Shown one piece after another: positions 20,644 to 28,982 of a DNA stretch of 64,000 bases. Where the stretch lies: contig NZ_CP085167.1 of NCBI RefSeq assembly GCF_022788715.1, positions 741,001 to 805,000 on the forward strand. The letters are read 5' to 3'. The first letter of the stretch is position 1. The number at the start of each line of letters is the position of its first letter. The stretch comes from Sulfitobacter sp. DSM 110093 (GTDB lineage: Bacteria; Pseudomonadota; Alphaproteobacteria; Rhodobacterales; Rhodobacteraceae). The notes under the pieces were generated by a model. It searched no databases. It had not been told where the DNA came from and worked only from the letters and a program-made list of their open reading frames with translations. A program made the position numbers and the translations under genes.

Positions 20644-20994
20644 ATGAAACGACTTCGCAGCCATACCATCGGCGTGGACAGTGGCGATGTCATGCTGTTT
20701 TCTGAGTTCGAAGACGGCGGATCGATGTGGACGGGCGAGGGCCAGCGTGAACGCCGCCGCCGGATCAGCTTTTCCGAGCCCTTCCGAGAGCCTCCGCATG
20801 TTCAGGTGAGCATGTCGCTTTGGGACATCGACGCCAGCACCGTCACCCGCGCTGATATCGGCGCCGAGGCGGTGACCGAGGCCGGCTTTGACATGGTGTT
20901 CCGCACATGGGGCGACACCCGCGTCGCACGGGCGCGTTTGGCATGGACAGCGATTGGCGCGGTGGGAGAGGATGACGACTGGGTCGTCGGCTAG
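20644..20994 (+). CDS. H-type lectin domain protein
   Basis: A 116-residue protein. Residues 40-75 (RISFSEPFREPPHVQVSMSLWDID) and the closing VARARLAWTAIG match the H-type lectin fold (PF09458), a beta-sandwich first described in snail agglutinin and discoidin that binds GalNAc-type sugars. There is no signal peptide or membrane helix, so either it acts in the cytoplasm or it leaves by a non-classical route. It starts beyond the atp terminator and is probably transcribed on its own. The cellular role of such proteins in Rhodobacterales is not established. Confidence 0.75.
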   Translation: MKRLRSHTIGVDSGDVMLFSEFEDGGSMWTGEGQRERRRRISFSEPFREPPHVQVSMSLWDIDASTVTRADIGAEAVTEAGFDMVFRTWGDTRVARARLAWTAIGAVGEDDDWVVG

Positions 20995-21075
20995 GTGCAT
21001 CGCTCGGTGGGAGAGAGCGGCCCAGCAGGGGGGAGGGCGGCCCGCTGGGACCAGCCCTAGATCACAGCCTGCGGC

Positions 21076-22095
21076 TTAGCTTGCCGCGTACATTCCGTCA
21101 TAGATCGGGCCCAGCGTTTCCGCCTCGAACAGCGAAGAGACCGAGGTGCCGTTCCAGATGTTCAAGATCGCTTGGGCAAACATCGGCGCGGTCGGGACGA
21201 TGCGGATGTTCGGCGCTTTCTTGATCGCAGGGGTCGGCGCGATGCTGTCGGTGATGACAAGCGATTTCATGACCGAATTGGCCACACGCTCAACCGCCGG
21301 GCCGGACATGACACCGTGTGTAATGTAGGAGTGCACTTCATTGGCGCCGTTCTCCAGCAGCACTTCGGCGGCTTTGCACAGCGTGCCGGCGGTGTCGCAG
21401 ATGTCGTCCACGATCAGGCAGGTCTTGCCTTTCACGTCGCCGATCACGGTCATTTCAGCCACTTCGCCCGCCTTCTCGCGGCGTTTGTCGACGATCGACA
21501 GGGGCGAGTTGATGCGTTTGGCCAGTTCACGCGCACGGGCCACGCCGCCGACATCGGGGCTGACGACCATCAGCTCATCCATCCGGTCTTTGAAGGCGTC
21601 TTTGATATCCAGTGCAAAGATCGGCGAGGCGTAGAGGTTGTCGACCGGGATATCGAAGAACCCCTGAATCTGCGCGGCGTGCAGGTCCATAGTGAGGATG
21701 CGCTCGATGCCGCTTCCGGTCAGCATGTTGGCGACCATCTTGGCGGTGATCGGCGTGCGAGCCTTGGTGCGGCGATCTTGGCGGGCGTAGCCGAAATAGG
21801 GCAGCACGGCAGTGACACGCGCGGCCGAAGACCGGCGCAGCGCGTCGGCCATGATCATCAGTTCCATCAGGTTGTCGTTCGCGGGGTTCGATGTGGGCTG
21901 GATGATGAACATGTCCTCACCGCGGACGTTCTCATAAACTTCGACGAAAATCTCGCCGTCGTTGAACCGTTCGACCCGCGCATCGACGAGCCCCACGTTA
22001 ACGCCGCGATGCAGCGACATGCGCCGCGCGATGGCCTTGGCAAGCGGCATATTGGCATTGCCTGATATCAGTTTTGGTTCTGAAGTGCGTGGCAT
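21076..22095 (-). CDS. prs: Ribose-phosphate pyrophosphokinase
   Basis: Makes PRPP from ribose 5-phosphate and ATP, feeding purine, pyrimidine, histidine and tryptophan synthesis. The 339-residue product has the family motifs [15 protein letters not shown], the signature [18 protein letters not shown], the flexible loop [10 protein letters not shown] and the PRPP-binding site [12 protein letters not shown]. It is slightly longer than the E. coli enzyme. It is divergent from the isomerase gene across 102 bases. Confidence 0.97.
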   Translation of the reverse strand: MPRTSEPKLISGNANMPLAKAIARRMSLHRGVNVGLVDARVERFNDGEIFVEVYENVRGEDMFIIQPTSNPANDNLMELMIMADALRRSSAARVTAVLPYFGYARQDRRTKARTPITAKMVANMLTGSGIERILTMDLHAAQIQGFFDIPVDNLYASPIFALDIKDAFKDRMDELMVVSPDVGGVARARELAKRINSPLSIVDKRREKAGEVAEMTVIGDVKGKTCLIVDDICDTAGTLCKAAEVLLENGANEVHSYITHGVMSGPAVERVANSVMKSLVITDSIAPTPAIKKAPNIRIVPTAPMFAQAILNIWNGTSVSSLFEAETLGPIYDGMYAAS

Positions 22096-22134
22096 AGGGG
22101 CTCCGGAGCAGCGGTAGGTTGCAGATTCGTGACG

Positions 22135-22162
22135 TTGACACCGCTTAGCATGCGCTTACGGT
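22135..22162 (+). promoter_or_regulatory. Putative promoter for the isomerase/hydrolase pair
   Basis: TTGACA (22135-22140), a 16-base spacer and TACGGT (22157-22162). The -35 is consensus and the -10 is weak. It lies 35 bases upstream of the start at 22198. Confidence 0.4.
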
Positions 22163-22197
22163 CTGGCAAAGCTGCACCGCCCCCGAAGGAGAGCCAA

Positions 22198-22794
22198 ATG
22201 GCCCGGATCGATTATTTTTTCGCAACCCTGTCACCCTATTGCTACCTTGCCGGGAATCGGCTTGAGGCAATTGCTGAAAAGCACGGTGCTGAGATCGTGT
22301 ACAAGCCTTTCGACATTATCGCGGCCTTCCCCCGCACGGGTGGCATGCCTCCGGCAGAGCGGCACCCAAGCCGCAATGAGTACCGCGCCCAAGACCTGCC
22401 GCGTCAGGCGCGCAAGCTGGGTCTGCCCTTCAACCTCAAGCCCGCGCATTGGCCCACCAACGGCGCGCCTGCGGCCTATGCGGTGATCGCCGCGCAGAAT
22501 GCCGGTGGCGGTGATCTGGGCAAGCTGACCCATGCCATCACCCGCGCTGTCTGGGCCGAAGAAAAGGACATCGGCCATGACGATGTGGTCCGGGCGTGTC
22601 TGGAAGAGGCGGGTTTTGACCCCGATCTGGCGAACAGCGGCTTGCTGCAAGGGGCCGAGACCTATGCCGCCAACCTTGAGGAAGCCGTCACTCAAGGTGT
22701 CTTTGGGGCGCCTTTCTATATCGTTGGGGATCAGCGGTTCTGGGGGCAGGACCGTCTGGAAGATCTTGATCTGCACCTCGGGGGCAAGCTGTGA
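22198..22794 (+). CDS. 2-Hydroxychromene-2-carboxylate isomerase family protein (DsbA-like fold)
   Basis: A 198-residue thioredoxin-fold/kappa-GST-like protein. The N-terminus ARIDYFFATLSPYCYLAG carries the serine of the NahD-type active site rather than a DsbA CxxC. VFGAPFYIVGDQRFWGQDRL near the end is the conserved cis-Pro loop and substrate region. NahD isomerises hydroxychromene carboxylate using glutathione; in a marine bacterium the real substrate may differ. AAGGAGAG before the ATG at 22198 decides the start. The stop overlaps the next start (GTGA). Confidence 0.87.
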   Translation: MARIDYFFATLSPYCYLAGNRLEAIAEKHGAEIVYKPFDIIAAFPRTGGMPPAERHPSRNEYRAQDLPRQARKLGLPFNLKPAHWPTNGAPAAYAVIAAQNAGGGDLGKLTHAITRAVWAEEKDIGHDDVVRACLEEAGFDPDLANSGLLQGAETYAANLEEAVTQGVFGAPFYIVGDQRFWGQDRLEDLDLHLGGKL

Positions 22795-23588
22795 TCCCAG
22801 AGGTCAACGCGCGCCGTTTCGGTCACGGCCCGCGCCCGGCCTTGGCGATCCATTGCTCGCTTGCGCACTCCGGTGCGTGGCGGGGCGTTGGGGCTGCCCT
22901 GTCGGACGAGCTGACCCTGCGGGCGTTCGATCTGCCGATGCACGGGCGGTCGGGCGATTGGGACGGGCAGGGCAATATCCACGACGTGGCAACCGACATG
23001 GCGCTCAGCCTGCTCGAAGCGCCGATGGACCTGATCGGCCATTCCTTTGGCGCGACGGTCGCGCTGCGGCTGGCGATCGAGCATCCCGAGTTGGTGCGCA
23101 GCGTTACCTTGATTGAGCCGGTCTATTTCGCCGCAGCCAAGGAGGATGATCCTGACGCGATGGCCGAATACAACGAACAGAATATGGCATTTGAGGCCGC
23201 CTTGGTCGAGGGCGACAAGGAGACCGCTGCACGGCTGTTCAACCGGGTCTGGGGCGATGGCACGAAATGGGACCAGATTCCCGAACCGACCCGCGCCTAC
23301 ATGGTGGATCGGATCGGTTTCATCCCCGCCTCTTCGCCCTTCCTCGGAGAGGACAGCGCCGGGTTGCTGGCGCCGGGCATGTTCGACCGCGCGTCAATGC
23401 CCGCGCTGTTGGTAGAGGGAAGCGCGTCGCCCAAAGCGGCGCTTGCGATCAATGCGTCGCTGATGCGCCGCCTGCCGAACGCACGGCGGGTTTCAGTCGA
23501 AGGGGCAGGGCATATGGTGCCGATCACGCACCCCGCCGAAGTCGCCGAAGCGATACGCGATTTCCTGAACGACCTGCCGCTGGCGTGA
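22791..23588 (+). CDS. Alpha/beta hydrolase
   Basis: A 265-residue alpha/beta-hydrolase-fold enzyme. The nucleophile elbow GHSFGATVALRLA places Ser near residue 86, and the catalytic His lies in GAGHMVPITHP near the end. The oxyanion region is IHCSLAHSGAWRG instead of the more usual HG motif. There is no signal peptide. The GTG start overlaps the isomerase stop by four bases, so the two are co-translated. The substrate is unknown; an ester or carbon-carbon bond cleavage step beside the isomerase is possible. Confidence 0.82.
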   Translation: MIPEVNARRFGHGPRPALAIHCSLAHSGAWRGVGAALSDELTLRAFDLPMHGRSGDWDGQGNIHDVATDMALSLLEAPMDLIGHSFGATVALRLAIEHPELVRSVTLIEPVYFAAAKEDDPDAMAEYNEQNMAFEAALVEGDKETAARLFNRVWGDGTKWDQIPEPTRAYMVDRIGFIPASSPFLGEDSAGLLAPGMFDRASMPALLVEGSASPKAALAINASLMRRLPNARRVSVEGAGHMVPITHPAEVAEAIRDFLNDLPLA

Positions 23589-23592
23589 CTGC

Positions 23593-24627
23593 TTAGAAGT
23601 GGCTTAGGAACTGGTCGATCTGGTCGCGGCTGATCGACCAGTCGCAGACCATCCGCGCGGCCAACATCTCGTCATCGTCGCCCTCCAGCGTGCCATCCCA
23701 GAGGTAATAGCGCGCGCCTGCATCATGCAACTTGCGGTGAATGGCGCGGGGGAAACGGGCGAAGATCATATTGGCCGCGGGCTCATGCAGAAACTCTGCC
23801 CCGGCCTTGCGCAAACCTTCGGCCAGATAGGCAGCATTGGCATTGGCAGCCGTAGCCGTTTCCAGCCAAGCGCCGTCCGCGAGGTAGCCCGCCATCTGCG
23901 CCGAGAGAAAGCGGTGTTTGGAAAACAGATGCGCCCCGCGCTTGCGGCGTAGTTCAAACTCCCACGCTTTTTTGGGGTCGAAAAAGACGACCGCCTCGAC
24001 ACCCATGCAGCCGTTCTTGGTGCCGCCGAAGCTGACCACATCAACGCCAGACTTCCACGTCATCTCAGCTGGCGTGCAGCCCAAGGCCACCAGCGCATTG
24101 GCAAAACGCGCGCCGTCCATATGCACGGGCAGGTCGTATTCCTTGGCCACCGCTGTCAGGGCCTGCAATTCTTCAAGGCTGTGCACCCCGCCGCGTTCCG
24201 TCACCTGTGTGATCGACACCGGGCCGCGTTGCGGCGTGTGCACATCGCCCGCCGCCCGCGCGACGATGGCGCGGCGCAGGGCGTCGGGGGTCATCTTGTC
24301 GTCGGTTTCTACCAGTGTCAGCTTGGCCGCACCTGCGTAGAACTCCGGGGCGTTGCACTCATCCTCTTCGATATGCGCGACCTTGGAGCAGAAGATTGTC
24401 TGCCACGGCTGGGTATAGCAGGCCAGCGCAAGCGCATTGGCCGCGGTGCCGGTGGCGACGAGGTAAACCTCGGCCTCAGGTGCCTCAAACTGTTCGCGAA
24501 TCTGCGCGCGCACCTCATCCATGATCGAGTCTTTGCCGTAGGGCATGGCGTAGTCGCTGTTGGCGGCGATCACGCGCTCCATCACCTTTGGGTGGACGGG
24601 GCCGGCGTTGTCAGAGGCGAAAAACAT
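23593..24627 (-). CDS. ltaE: Low-specificity L-threonine aldolase / beta-eliminating lyase
   Basis: A PLP enzyme of 344 residues that splits threonine or allo-threonine to glycine and acetaldehyde. It begins MFFASDNAGPVHPKVM. The PLP lysine is in SFGGTKNGCMG, and the motif VHMDGARFANAL provides the Asp that contacts the pyridine nitrogen. GAGGAG 9 bases upstream supports the ATG at 24627, which overlaps the ycgN stop by one base (TGATG). It is the last gene of the ribF-ycgN-ltaE operon. Confidence 0.88.
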   Translation of the reverse strand: MFFASDNAGPVHPKVMERVIAANSDYAMPYGKDSIMDEVRAQIREQFEAPEAEVYLVATGTAANALALACYTQPWQTIFCSKVAHIEEDECNAPEFYAGAAKLTLVETDDKMTPDALRRAIVARAAGDVHTPQRGPVSITQVTERGGVHSLEELQALTAVAKEYDLPVHMDGARFANALVALGCTPAEMTWKSGVDVVSFGGTKNGCMGVEAVVFFDPKKAWEFELRRKRGAHLFSKHRFLSAQMAGYLADGAWLETATAANANAAYLAEGLRKAGAEFLHEPAANMIFARFPRAIHRKLHDAGARYYLWDGTLEGDDDEMLAARMVCDWSISRDQIDQFLSHF

Positions 24628-25097
24628 CAGGTGGGCTCCTCGATAATATGGTCTTCCCATTCTTCGAACGGGGTATCAAATTCGGACACGGTATCAAATT
24701 GCACGCTGACCCCGGCGTCATGCACGCTGTCGGGGGTGCCGGTCAGCAGGGGGTGCCACTCGGGCAGGGGCTTGCCCTCCCACAGCAGGCGGTAAGCGCA
24801 GGTCTGCGGCATCCAATAGGCGTGGGTATCAAGGTTGTCAGGGCGTAGCACGATGCAGTCGGGCACGAATTCATGGCGGTTCTCGTAATGCACACAGCGG
24901 CAGGTGCTATCATCAAGCAGGCGGCAGGCGACGCGGGTCAGGGCTACTTCGCCGCTGTCTTCGTCTTCAAGCTTGTTCAGACAGCATTTGCCGCAGCCAT
25001 CGCAAAGCGCCTCCCATTCGGTCTGCGACATCTCTTTAAGCGGCTTCTTCTCCCAAAATTTCGGGGCAAGGCCCTTGCGGGGAATCGGGTCGCTCAT
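24627..25097 (-). CDS. YcgN family cysteine-cluster protein (UPF0260)
   Basis: A 156-residue cytoplasmic protein with a conserved cysteine set: CDGCGKCCLNKLED near residue 32, then ACRLL, CRCVHYENR, DC and the motif MPQTCAYRLL. The eight or so cysteines suggest a zinc or iron-sulfur site. The family is widespread and uncharacterised. It overlaps ribF upstream (ATGA) and ltaE downstream, so the three are translated together. Confidence 0.9.
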   Translation of the reverse strand: MSDPIPRKGLAPKFWEKKPLKEMSQTEWEALCDGCGKCCLNKLEDEDSGEVALTRVACRLLDDSTCRCVHYENRHEFVPDCIVLRPDNLDTHAYWMPQTCAYRLLWEGKPLPEWHPLLTGTPDSVHDAGVSVQFDTVSEFDTPFEEWEDHIIEEPT

Positions 25098-26026
25098 AAG
25101 ACCTCCAGAATGGCGCGTGCGCGGGTGCAGTCGGCGTCCATCTGGGTAATCAGCGCGTCGAGGCTGTCGAACTTTTCTTCTCCGCGCAGATGTTCGACCA
25201 AGGCGATGGACAGCGGAGTGCCATAGAGATCACCCTTGAAATCAAAGAGATAGGTTTCAAGGTTGGCTTTGTTTTCACCGAACATCGGTCGCACGCCAAG
25301 GCTCGCCGCGCCGTGGTAGCTGCCTTGATGCGGCCCTTTCAGCACGTCCACCAGAACGGCATAGACGCCAAAGGCAGGCGGGTGCAGCCCGTCGATGGAC
25401 ATGTTCGCGGTCGGAAACCCAAGCTCGCGACCGCGCTGCTCGCCCGAGATCACAGGCCCGTCGATGCGGTGCCAATGACCCAACATCGCCGCCGCTTCGC
25501 GGGTGGCACCGCGGGTCAGTGCTTCGCGGATCGCGGTTGAGGACACGGTGAGGTCATCGCGCTCCATCAGCGGGGCGATGGTGACGCCGAAACCATATTG
25601 CGCGCCGAAACTGACGAGATCTTCCGCCGTGCCCGCGCGACCCTTACCAAAGCAGAAGTCTGCGCCGACAACCACATGCGCCAGCCCAAGCCCTTCGTGC
25701 AGCACGTCGCGGGCGAATGCCTCGGGCGTAAGCCCCGCAAGCGTACCGTTAAAAGCCAGTTCATAAAGCCGTTCGACGCCGATCTTTTCGAGCCGATGCG
25801 CGCGGGCTTCGCGGCCCATCAGGCGAAAGGGCGGGGCGTCGGGGGCGAAATATTCGCGGGGATGCGGTTCAAAGGTGACCACACCGAGGGGCGCATCGGG
25901 GGCGGCGCGCTGCGCCAATTCGATCACCGACCGGTGGCCAAGGTGCACGCCATCGAAATTGCCAATCGCGGCGGTGGCACCGCGATCTGGCAGGTCGACG
26001 AATTGATAATCTCGGATGATCCGCAT
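25094..26026 (-). CDS. ribF: Bifunctional riboflavin kinase / FAD synthetase
   Basis: Converts riboflavin to FMN and then FAD. The N-terminal nucleotidyltransferase domain (about 1-180) has GNFDGVHLGH and VVGADFCFGKGRAG; the C-terminal flavokinase domain has GRELGFPTANM and SLGVRPMFGENKANLETYLFDF. The 310-residue length is usual. It is the first gene of its operon. I see no FMN riboswitch in the 62 bases upstream. Confidence 0.96.
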   Translation of the reverse strand: MRIIRDYQFVDLPDRGATAAIGNFDGVHLGHRSVIELAQRAAPDAPLGVVTFEPHPREYFAPDAPPFRLMGREARAHRLEKIGVERLYELAFNGTLAGLTPEAFARDVLHEGLGLAHVVVGADFCFGKGRAGTAEDLVSFGAQYGFGVTIAPLMERDDLTVSSTAIREALTRGATREAAAMLGHWHRIDGPVISGEQRGRELGFPTANMSIDGLHPPAFGVYAVLVDVLKGPHQGSYHGAASLGVRPMFGENKANLETYLFDFKGDLYGTPLSIALVEHLRGEEKFDSLDALITQMDADCTRARAILEVL

Positions 26027-26088
26027 GTGCCTTGCCTAGCTGCGCGACGGCGTGAGGGCAAGATGCTCAGACAGCGAAAACCGTCCCC

Positions 26089-26532
26089 TCAGTCGAGCTT
26101 GGCCGAGGGGGCGAGCACCGTCGCTTCACCGGCAAGAACCGGTTTGCCATCAACCGAGCAACGGCAATCCATTTTCACGCGGCGTTTGGCGATGTCTATG
26201 TCGGTCACGGTGACTTCGGCCAGCACCATGTCGCCGGGGCGCACGGGACCGAGGAATTTGAGTGATTGACCAAGGTAGATCGTGCCGTGGCCGGGAAGCT
26301 GCTCACCAATCACCGCAGAGATCAGCCCCGCCGTTAGCATCCCGTGGGCGATACGCCCTTCAAAGATCGTGTCGCGGGCATAGTCGTCATCCAGATGCAC
26401 CGGGTTATGATCGGTCGAAACCTGCGCGAACATTTCGATATCCGTGTCGGTGACGACCTTACGCAGGTGGCGCGTCATCCCAATTTCGATGTCTTCGATG
26501 CAGATCGTTCCGCGCGGCATATTGTCCAACAT
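26089..26532 (-). CDS. MaoC-family (R)-enoyl-CoA hydratase-like protein
   Basis: A 147-residue single hot-dog-fold dehydratase. The catalytic hydratase-2 motif is present as STDHNPVHLDDDYA followed by GRIAHGMLTAGLIS, so Asp and His are intact and (R)-specific hydration of crotonyl-type enoyl-CoA is likely. PhaJ-type enzymes of this size feed beta-oxidation intermediates into polyhydroxyalkanoate, consistent with a thiolase elsewhere in the window, but that link is inference. AAGGAG lies 5 bases before the ATG. The promoter region carries a perfect inverted repeat. Confidence 0.88.
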   Translation of the reverse strand: MLDNMPRGTICIEDIEIGMTRHLRKVVTDTDIEMFAQVSTDHNPVHLDDDYARDTIFEGRIAHGMLTAGLISAVIGEQLPGHGTIYLGQSLKFLGPVRPGDMVLAEVTVTDIDIAKRRVKMDCRCSVDGKPVLAGEATVLAPSAKLD

Positions 26533-26544
26533 GACGGCTCCTTG

Positions 26545-26588
26545 GTAATAAAGTGGCGCTGTGGCGCGACTGGATGCAACTTTATTAC
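26545..26588 (-). promoter_or_regulatory. MaoC gene promoter with 10-bp perfect inverted repeat
   Basis: GTAATAAAGT at 26545-26554 and its exact complement ACTTTATTAC at 26579-26588 are separated by 24 bases. On the minus strand a promoter TTGATT (26609-26604), N16, TAATAA (26587-26582) places its -10 inside the distal arm, while the proximal arm lies next to the AAGGAG ribosome-binding site (26543-26538). A repressor bridging both arms would cover promoter and start. No binding protein is identified. Confidence 0.55.
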
Positions 26589-26621
26589 TTCGCAGTTGCA
26601 GAAAATCAAGTCAAATTTGGC

Positions 26622-27494
26622 TTAGCGCAGGAAACCGATCGCATAGGTAGGGGCAGAGGCTTCGCGCGTGAGGTATGACTTTAGCTTTTCCTTGTCCGGT
26701 TGATCGGTGGTCGCGGTTTCCGACGCGGCCAGCCCACCGGTAATGAACAGCGAATCGATGCCCTCGCCTATCGCGCCTTTAACATCCGTAAGAATGCCGT
26801 CGCCGATGCAGAGGATGCGGTTGTCGGGGATGTCTACGTCAAGCGTGGCAAGGCGGCGGCGTGCAAGGTCATATATCGGGGCGTGTGGCTTGCCGAAGTA
26901 AAGGCTCTCGCCGCCCATTTCGGTATAGAGTGCAGCCAGCGCCCCGGCGCACCATTCACGCACCTCGCCCCGGTCGACCACGATATCGGGGTTGGCGCAG
27001 AGCAGTTTCAGGCCGCGCGCGATGGCCTGCTCAAATTCGGGGCGCATCACGTCGGGGTCGGCCATCGGATCAAGAGGGCCGGTGCAGACGATGCCTTCGG
27101 CCTGATCCAACGGGACTGTTTCGACTTCCACCGGGTTGTCGAGAATGGACAGCGGCTCAAAGAACTTGCGCTCGCCCGGATTGCCAATGAACCAAACCTT
27201 CTCGCCCACCGCGCCGCGGAACATGGCAGAGCGCGCGGAATCGCCCGATGTGGCGATGCTGTCCCATGCGTCTTCCGGCACGCCAAACTGCTGCAACTGT
27301 TTCTCAACACCCGTGCGGGGGCGGGGGGAGTTGGTCACCAACACGACCTTGCCGCCGGTTTTGCGATAGGCCTGCAAGGCGGCCACCGCATCGGGCAGCG
27401 CTTTGCGCCCGTCATGCACGCAGCCCCAGAGGTCGACGAAAAGCGCGTCATATTGACCGGATACGTCGGGCAGGGCGGAAATAATGCGGGTCAT
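26622..27494 (-). CDS. HAD-IIA family hydrolase (TIGR01459 type)
   Basis: A 290-residue HAD phosphatase of the NagD-like class. The nucleophile motif is FVDLWGCVHDGRKALPDAV, followed by LVTNSPRPR (motif II), the capping domain, and CIGDGILTDVKGAIGEGIDSLFI (motif IV). The substrate is unknown. I start it at 27494 because GAAAGG is 8 bases upstream; an ATG at 27509 is possible. It lies just beyond the ppaC terminator, so it may receive read-through only. Confidence 0.88.
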   Translation of the reverse strand: MTRIISALPDVSGQYDALFVDLWGCVHDGRKALPDAVAALQAYRKTGGKVVLVTNSPRPRTGVEKQLQQFGVPEDAWDSIATSGDSARSAMFRGAVGEKVWFIGNPGERKFFEPLSILDNPVEVETVPLDQAEGIVCTGPLDPMADPDVMRPEFEQAIARGLKLLCANPDIVVDRGEVREWCAGALAALYTEMGGESLYFGKPHAPIYDLARRRLATLDVDIPDNRILCIGDGILTDVKGAIGEGIDSLFITGGLAASETATTDQPDKEKLKSYLTREASAPTYAIGFLR

Positions 27495-27504
27495 GTTGCG
27501 GCCT

Positions 27505-27537
27505 TTCAAAAAGCGAGGGCGGGCGCTTGGCCCGCCC
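27505..27537 (-). terminator. Terminator downstream of ppaC
   Basis: An 8-bp stem GGGCGGGC / GCCCGCCC with a 5-base loop, 7 bases after the ppaC stop. On the minus strand TCGCTTTTT follows, with the T-run starting 4 bases after the stem. Confidence 0.6.
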
Positions 27538-27544
27538 GATTGGC

Positions 27545-28465
27545 TTACATCTTAAGGTTGGGAATGATCTGCTTTTTGCGGCTCATCACGCCGGGCAGCA
27601 CGACCGTGTCGCCGGAGACCTCGGCGCCAAAGCTCTGCTCGGCGATGTGTTTGACCATGTCGTTGGGCACCAGCAGCGTCGCCTCTTCTTTCAGGATATC
27701 GACGATGAACAAGAGCACCTGCGCGGCACCGTCGGCTTCGGCCACTTTCGGCATCTCGGCCATCAGTGCGTCCTTACGCTCCAGCAGCGGCGCGGGGGAG
27801 GTGGTTTCCAGCACGCTCACGCGCAGGTTGGTGCCGTCGAGATCGAATTCCTTGCTGTCCATGCGCAGCAGTTCCGCTTCGCTGAAGGACGACACGTCGG
27901 ATTTCGCGGCGAACATCTCCGCGGCGTAGTCGCTGATGTCGACGCCCAAGTCCCGCGCGATGTCTTCGGCGATTGCGCGGTCTTCTTGCGTGGTGGTCGG
28001 GCTGCGGAATTCCAGCGTGTCAGACAGGATGCACGACAGGGCAGCCGCTTTGACGCCACGCGGGGCTTGCGCCCAGTGTTTGCCGATCATCTTGAACATG
28101 ATGGTCGCCGTGCAGGCGAGCGGTTGGATGTTGATCTCAATCGGTCCGCGTGTTTCCAGCCCGGCCACCAGACGGTGGTGGTCGATGATGCCGGTGATAT
28201 CGGCGTCATTGATGTTGTCGGGCAGTTCAGCGGGGTTGTTGGTGTCGACGATCACAACCTTGGTGTCGGCCTCAAGCGTGGTCAGGATTTCGGGCTTATC
28301 AAGGTTCCATTTGTCGAGCATGAACAGCGCTTCGGTGTTCGGCTCGCCCAGCAGGACCGGCTTAGCGGGAATGCCTTTGATTTCATTCAGATACCAAGCC
28401 CAAACGATCGGGCTGCCGGTGCTGTCGGTGTCGGGGGATTTATGGCCAAAAACAAGAGTTGTCAT
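27545..28465 (-). CDS. ppaC: Manganese-dependent inorganic pyrophosphatase (family II)
   Basis: A DHH-family cytosolic pyrophosphatase of 306 residues. The metal motifs are GHKSPDTDSTGS at the N-terminus, VDTNNPAEL near 75 and the DHH motif as IIDHHR near 98. The C-terminal DHHA2 domain has the substrate residues in ERKDAL. Family II enzymes are Mn/Co-dependent and faster than family I. It is monocistronic or feeds weakly into the HAD gene. Confidence 0.95.
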   Translation of the reverse strand: MTTLVFGHKSPDTDSTGSPIVWAWYLNEIKGIPAKPVLLGEPNTEALFMLDKWNLDKPEILTTLEADTKVVIVDTNNPAELPDNINDADITGIIDHHRLVAGLETRGPIEINIQPLACTATIMFKMIGKHWAQAPRGVKAAALSCILSDTLEFRSPTTTQEDRAIAEDIARDLGVDISDYAAEMFAAKSDVSSFSEAELLRMDSKEFDLDGTNLRVSVLETTSPAPLLERKDALMAEMPKVAEADGAAQVLLFIVDILKEEATLLVPNDMVKHIAEQSFGAEVSGDTVVLPGVMSRKKQIIPNLKM

Positions 28466-28564
28466 CGGGGCGGTCCTGTCTGTTCGGGTGGATTTGCGCG
28501 CCTTATAGCAGGTTGAATAGGCTTGTCACGCGCGCCTGCCGCATTGCGGCATTGCGTGAAGAGC

Positions 28565-28918
28565 CTAGAGGCCCAGTTCAGCGCGCTTCTTTTTTGTAAG
28601 GGCGGCGGCGATCATGTCATAGGAGGCACGTATGTGATCACGCAGGCTGTCTTCGCTTAGGCCGGGTTCGGCGTAATGCTGTATCCATTTCAACCCGCGT
28701 GAGGCCAGATAGGGGGCGGGACGCAGTCCGGGACTGTCTGAAAGCACCTCGAATCCAAGTTCGGTCACCTTGAAGGTAAAGGCGGGCGCATCCTCGGCCC
28801 AGCCGCAGATGGCAAAGACCTTGCCGCCGACCTTCCAAACATCTGCGTTGCCCCATTGCACAACATGGGTTGTCTGGGGCAGGGCGGCGCAGAAGGCGTT
28901 GAATTCATCGCGGGTCAT
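28565..28918 (-). CDS. MmcQ/YjbR family DNA-binding-like protein
   Basis: A 117-residue CyaY-like fold protein. It begins MTRDEFNAFCAALP, has VVQWGNADVWKVGGKVFAI (the conserved strand pair) and ends with a helix containing HIRASYDMIAAALTKKKR. The family is annotated as DNA-binding from structure only, and its function is not settled. It is divergent from the DUF2161 gene across 64 bases. Confidence 0.87.
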   Translation of the reverse strand: MTRDEFNAFCAALPQTTHVVQWGNADVWKVGGKVFAICGWAEDAPAFTFKVTELGFEVLSDSPGLRPAPYLASRGLKWIQHYAEPGLSEDSLRDHIRASYDMIAAALTKKKRAELGL

Positions 28919-28982
28919 GGCGTCACTCTAGGGGCGCACGGCCCCTTTGCATAGCGTCGCGCGATGGGGCAAGTTGCCCGAC

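Noticed and set aside
26027..26088. FMN riboswitch before ribF
   Set aside because: The 62-base gap is too short for the aptamer and lacks its conserved core.
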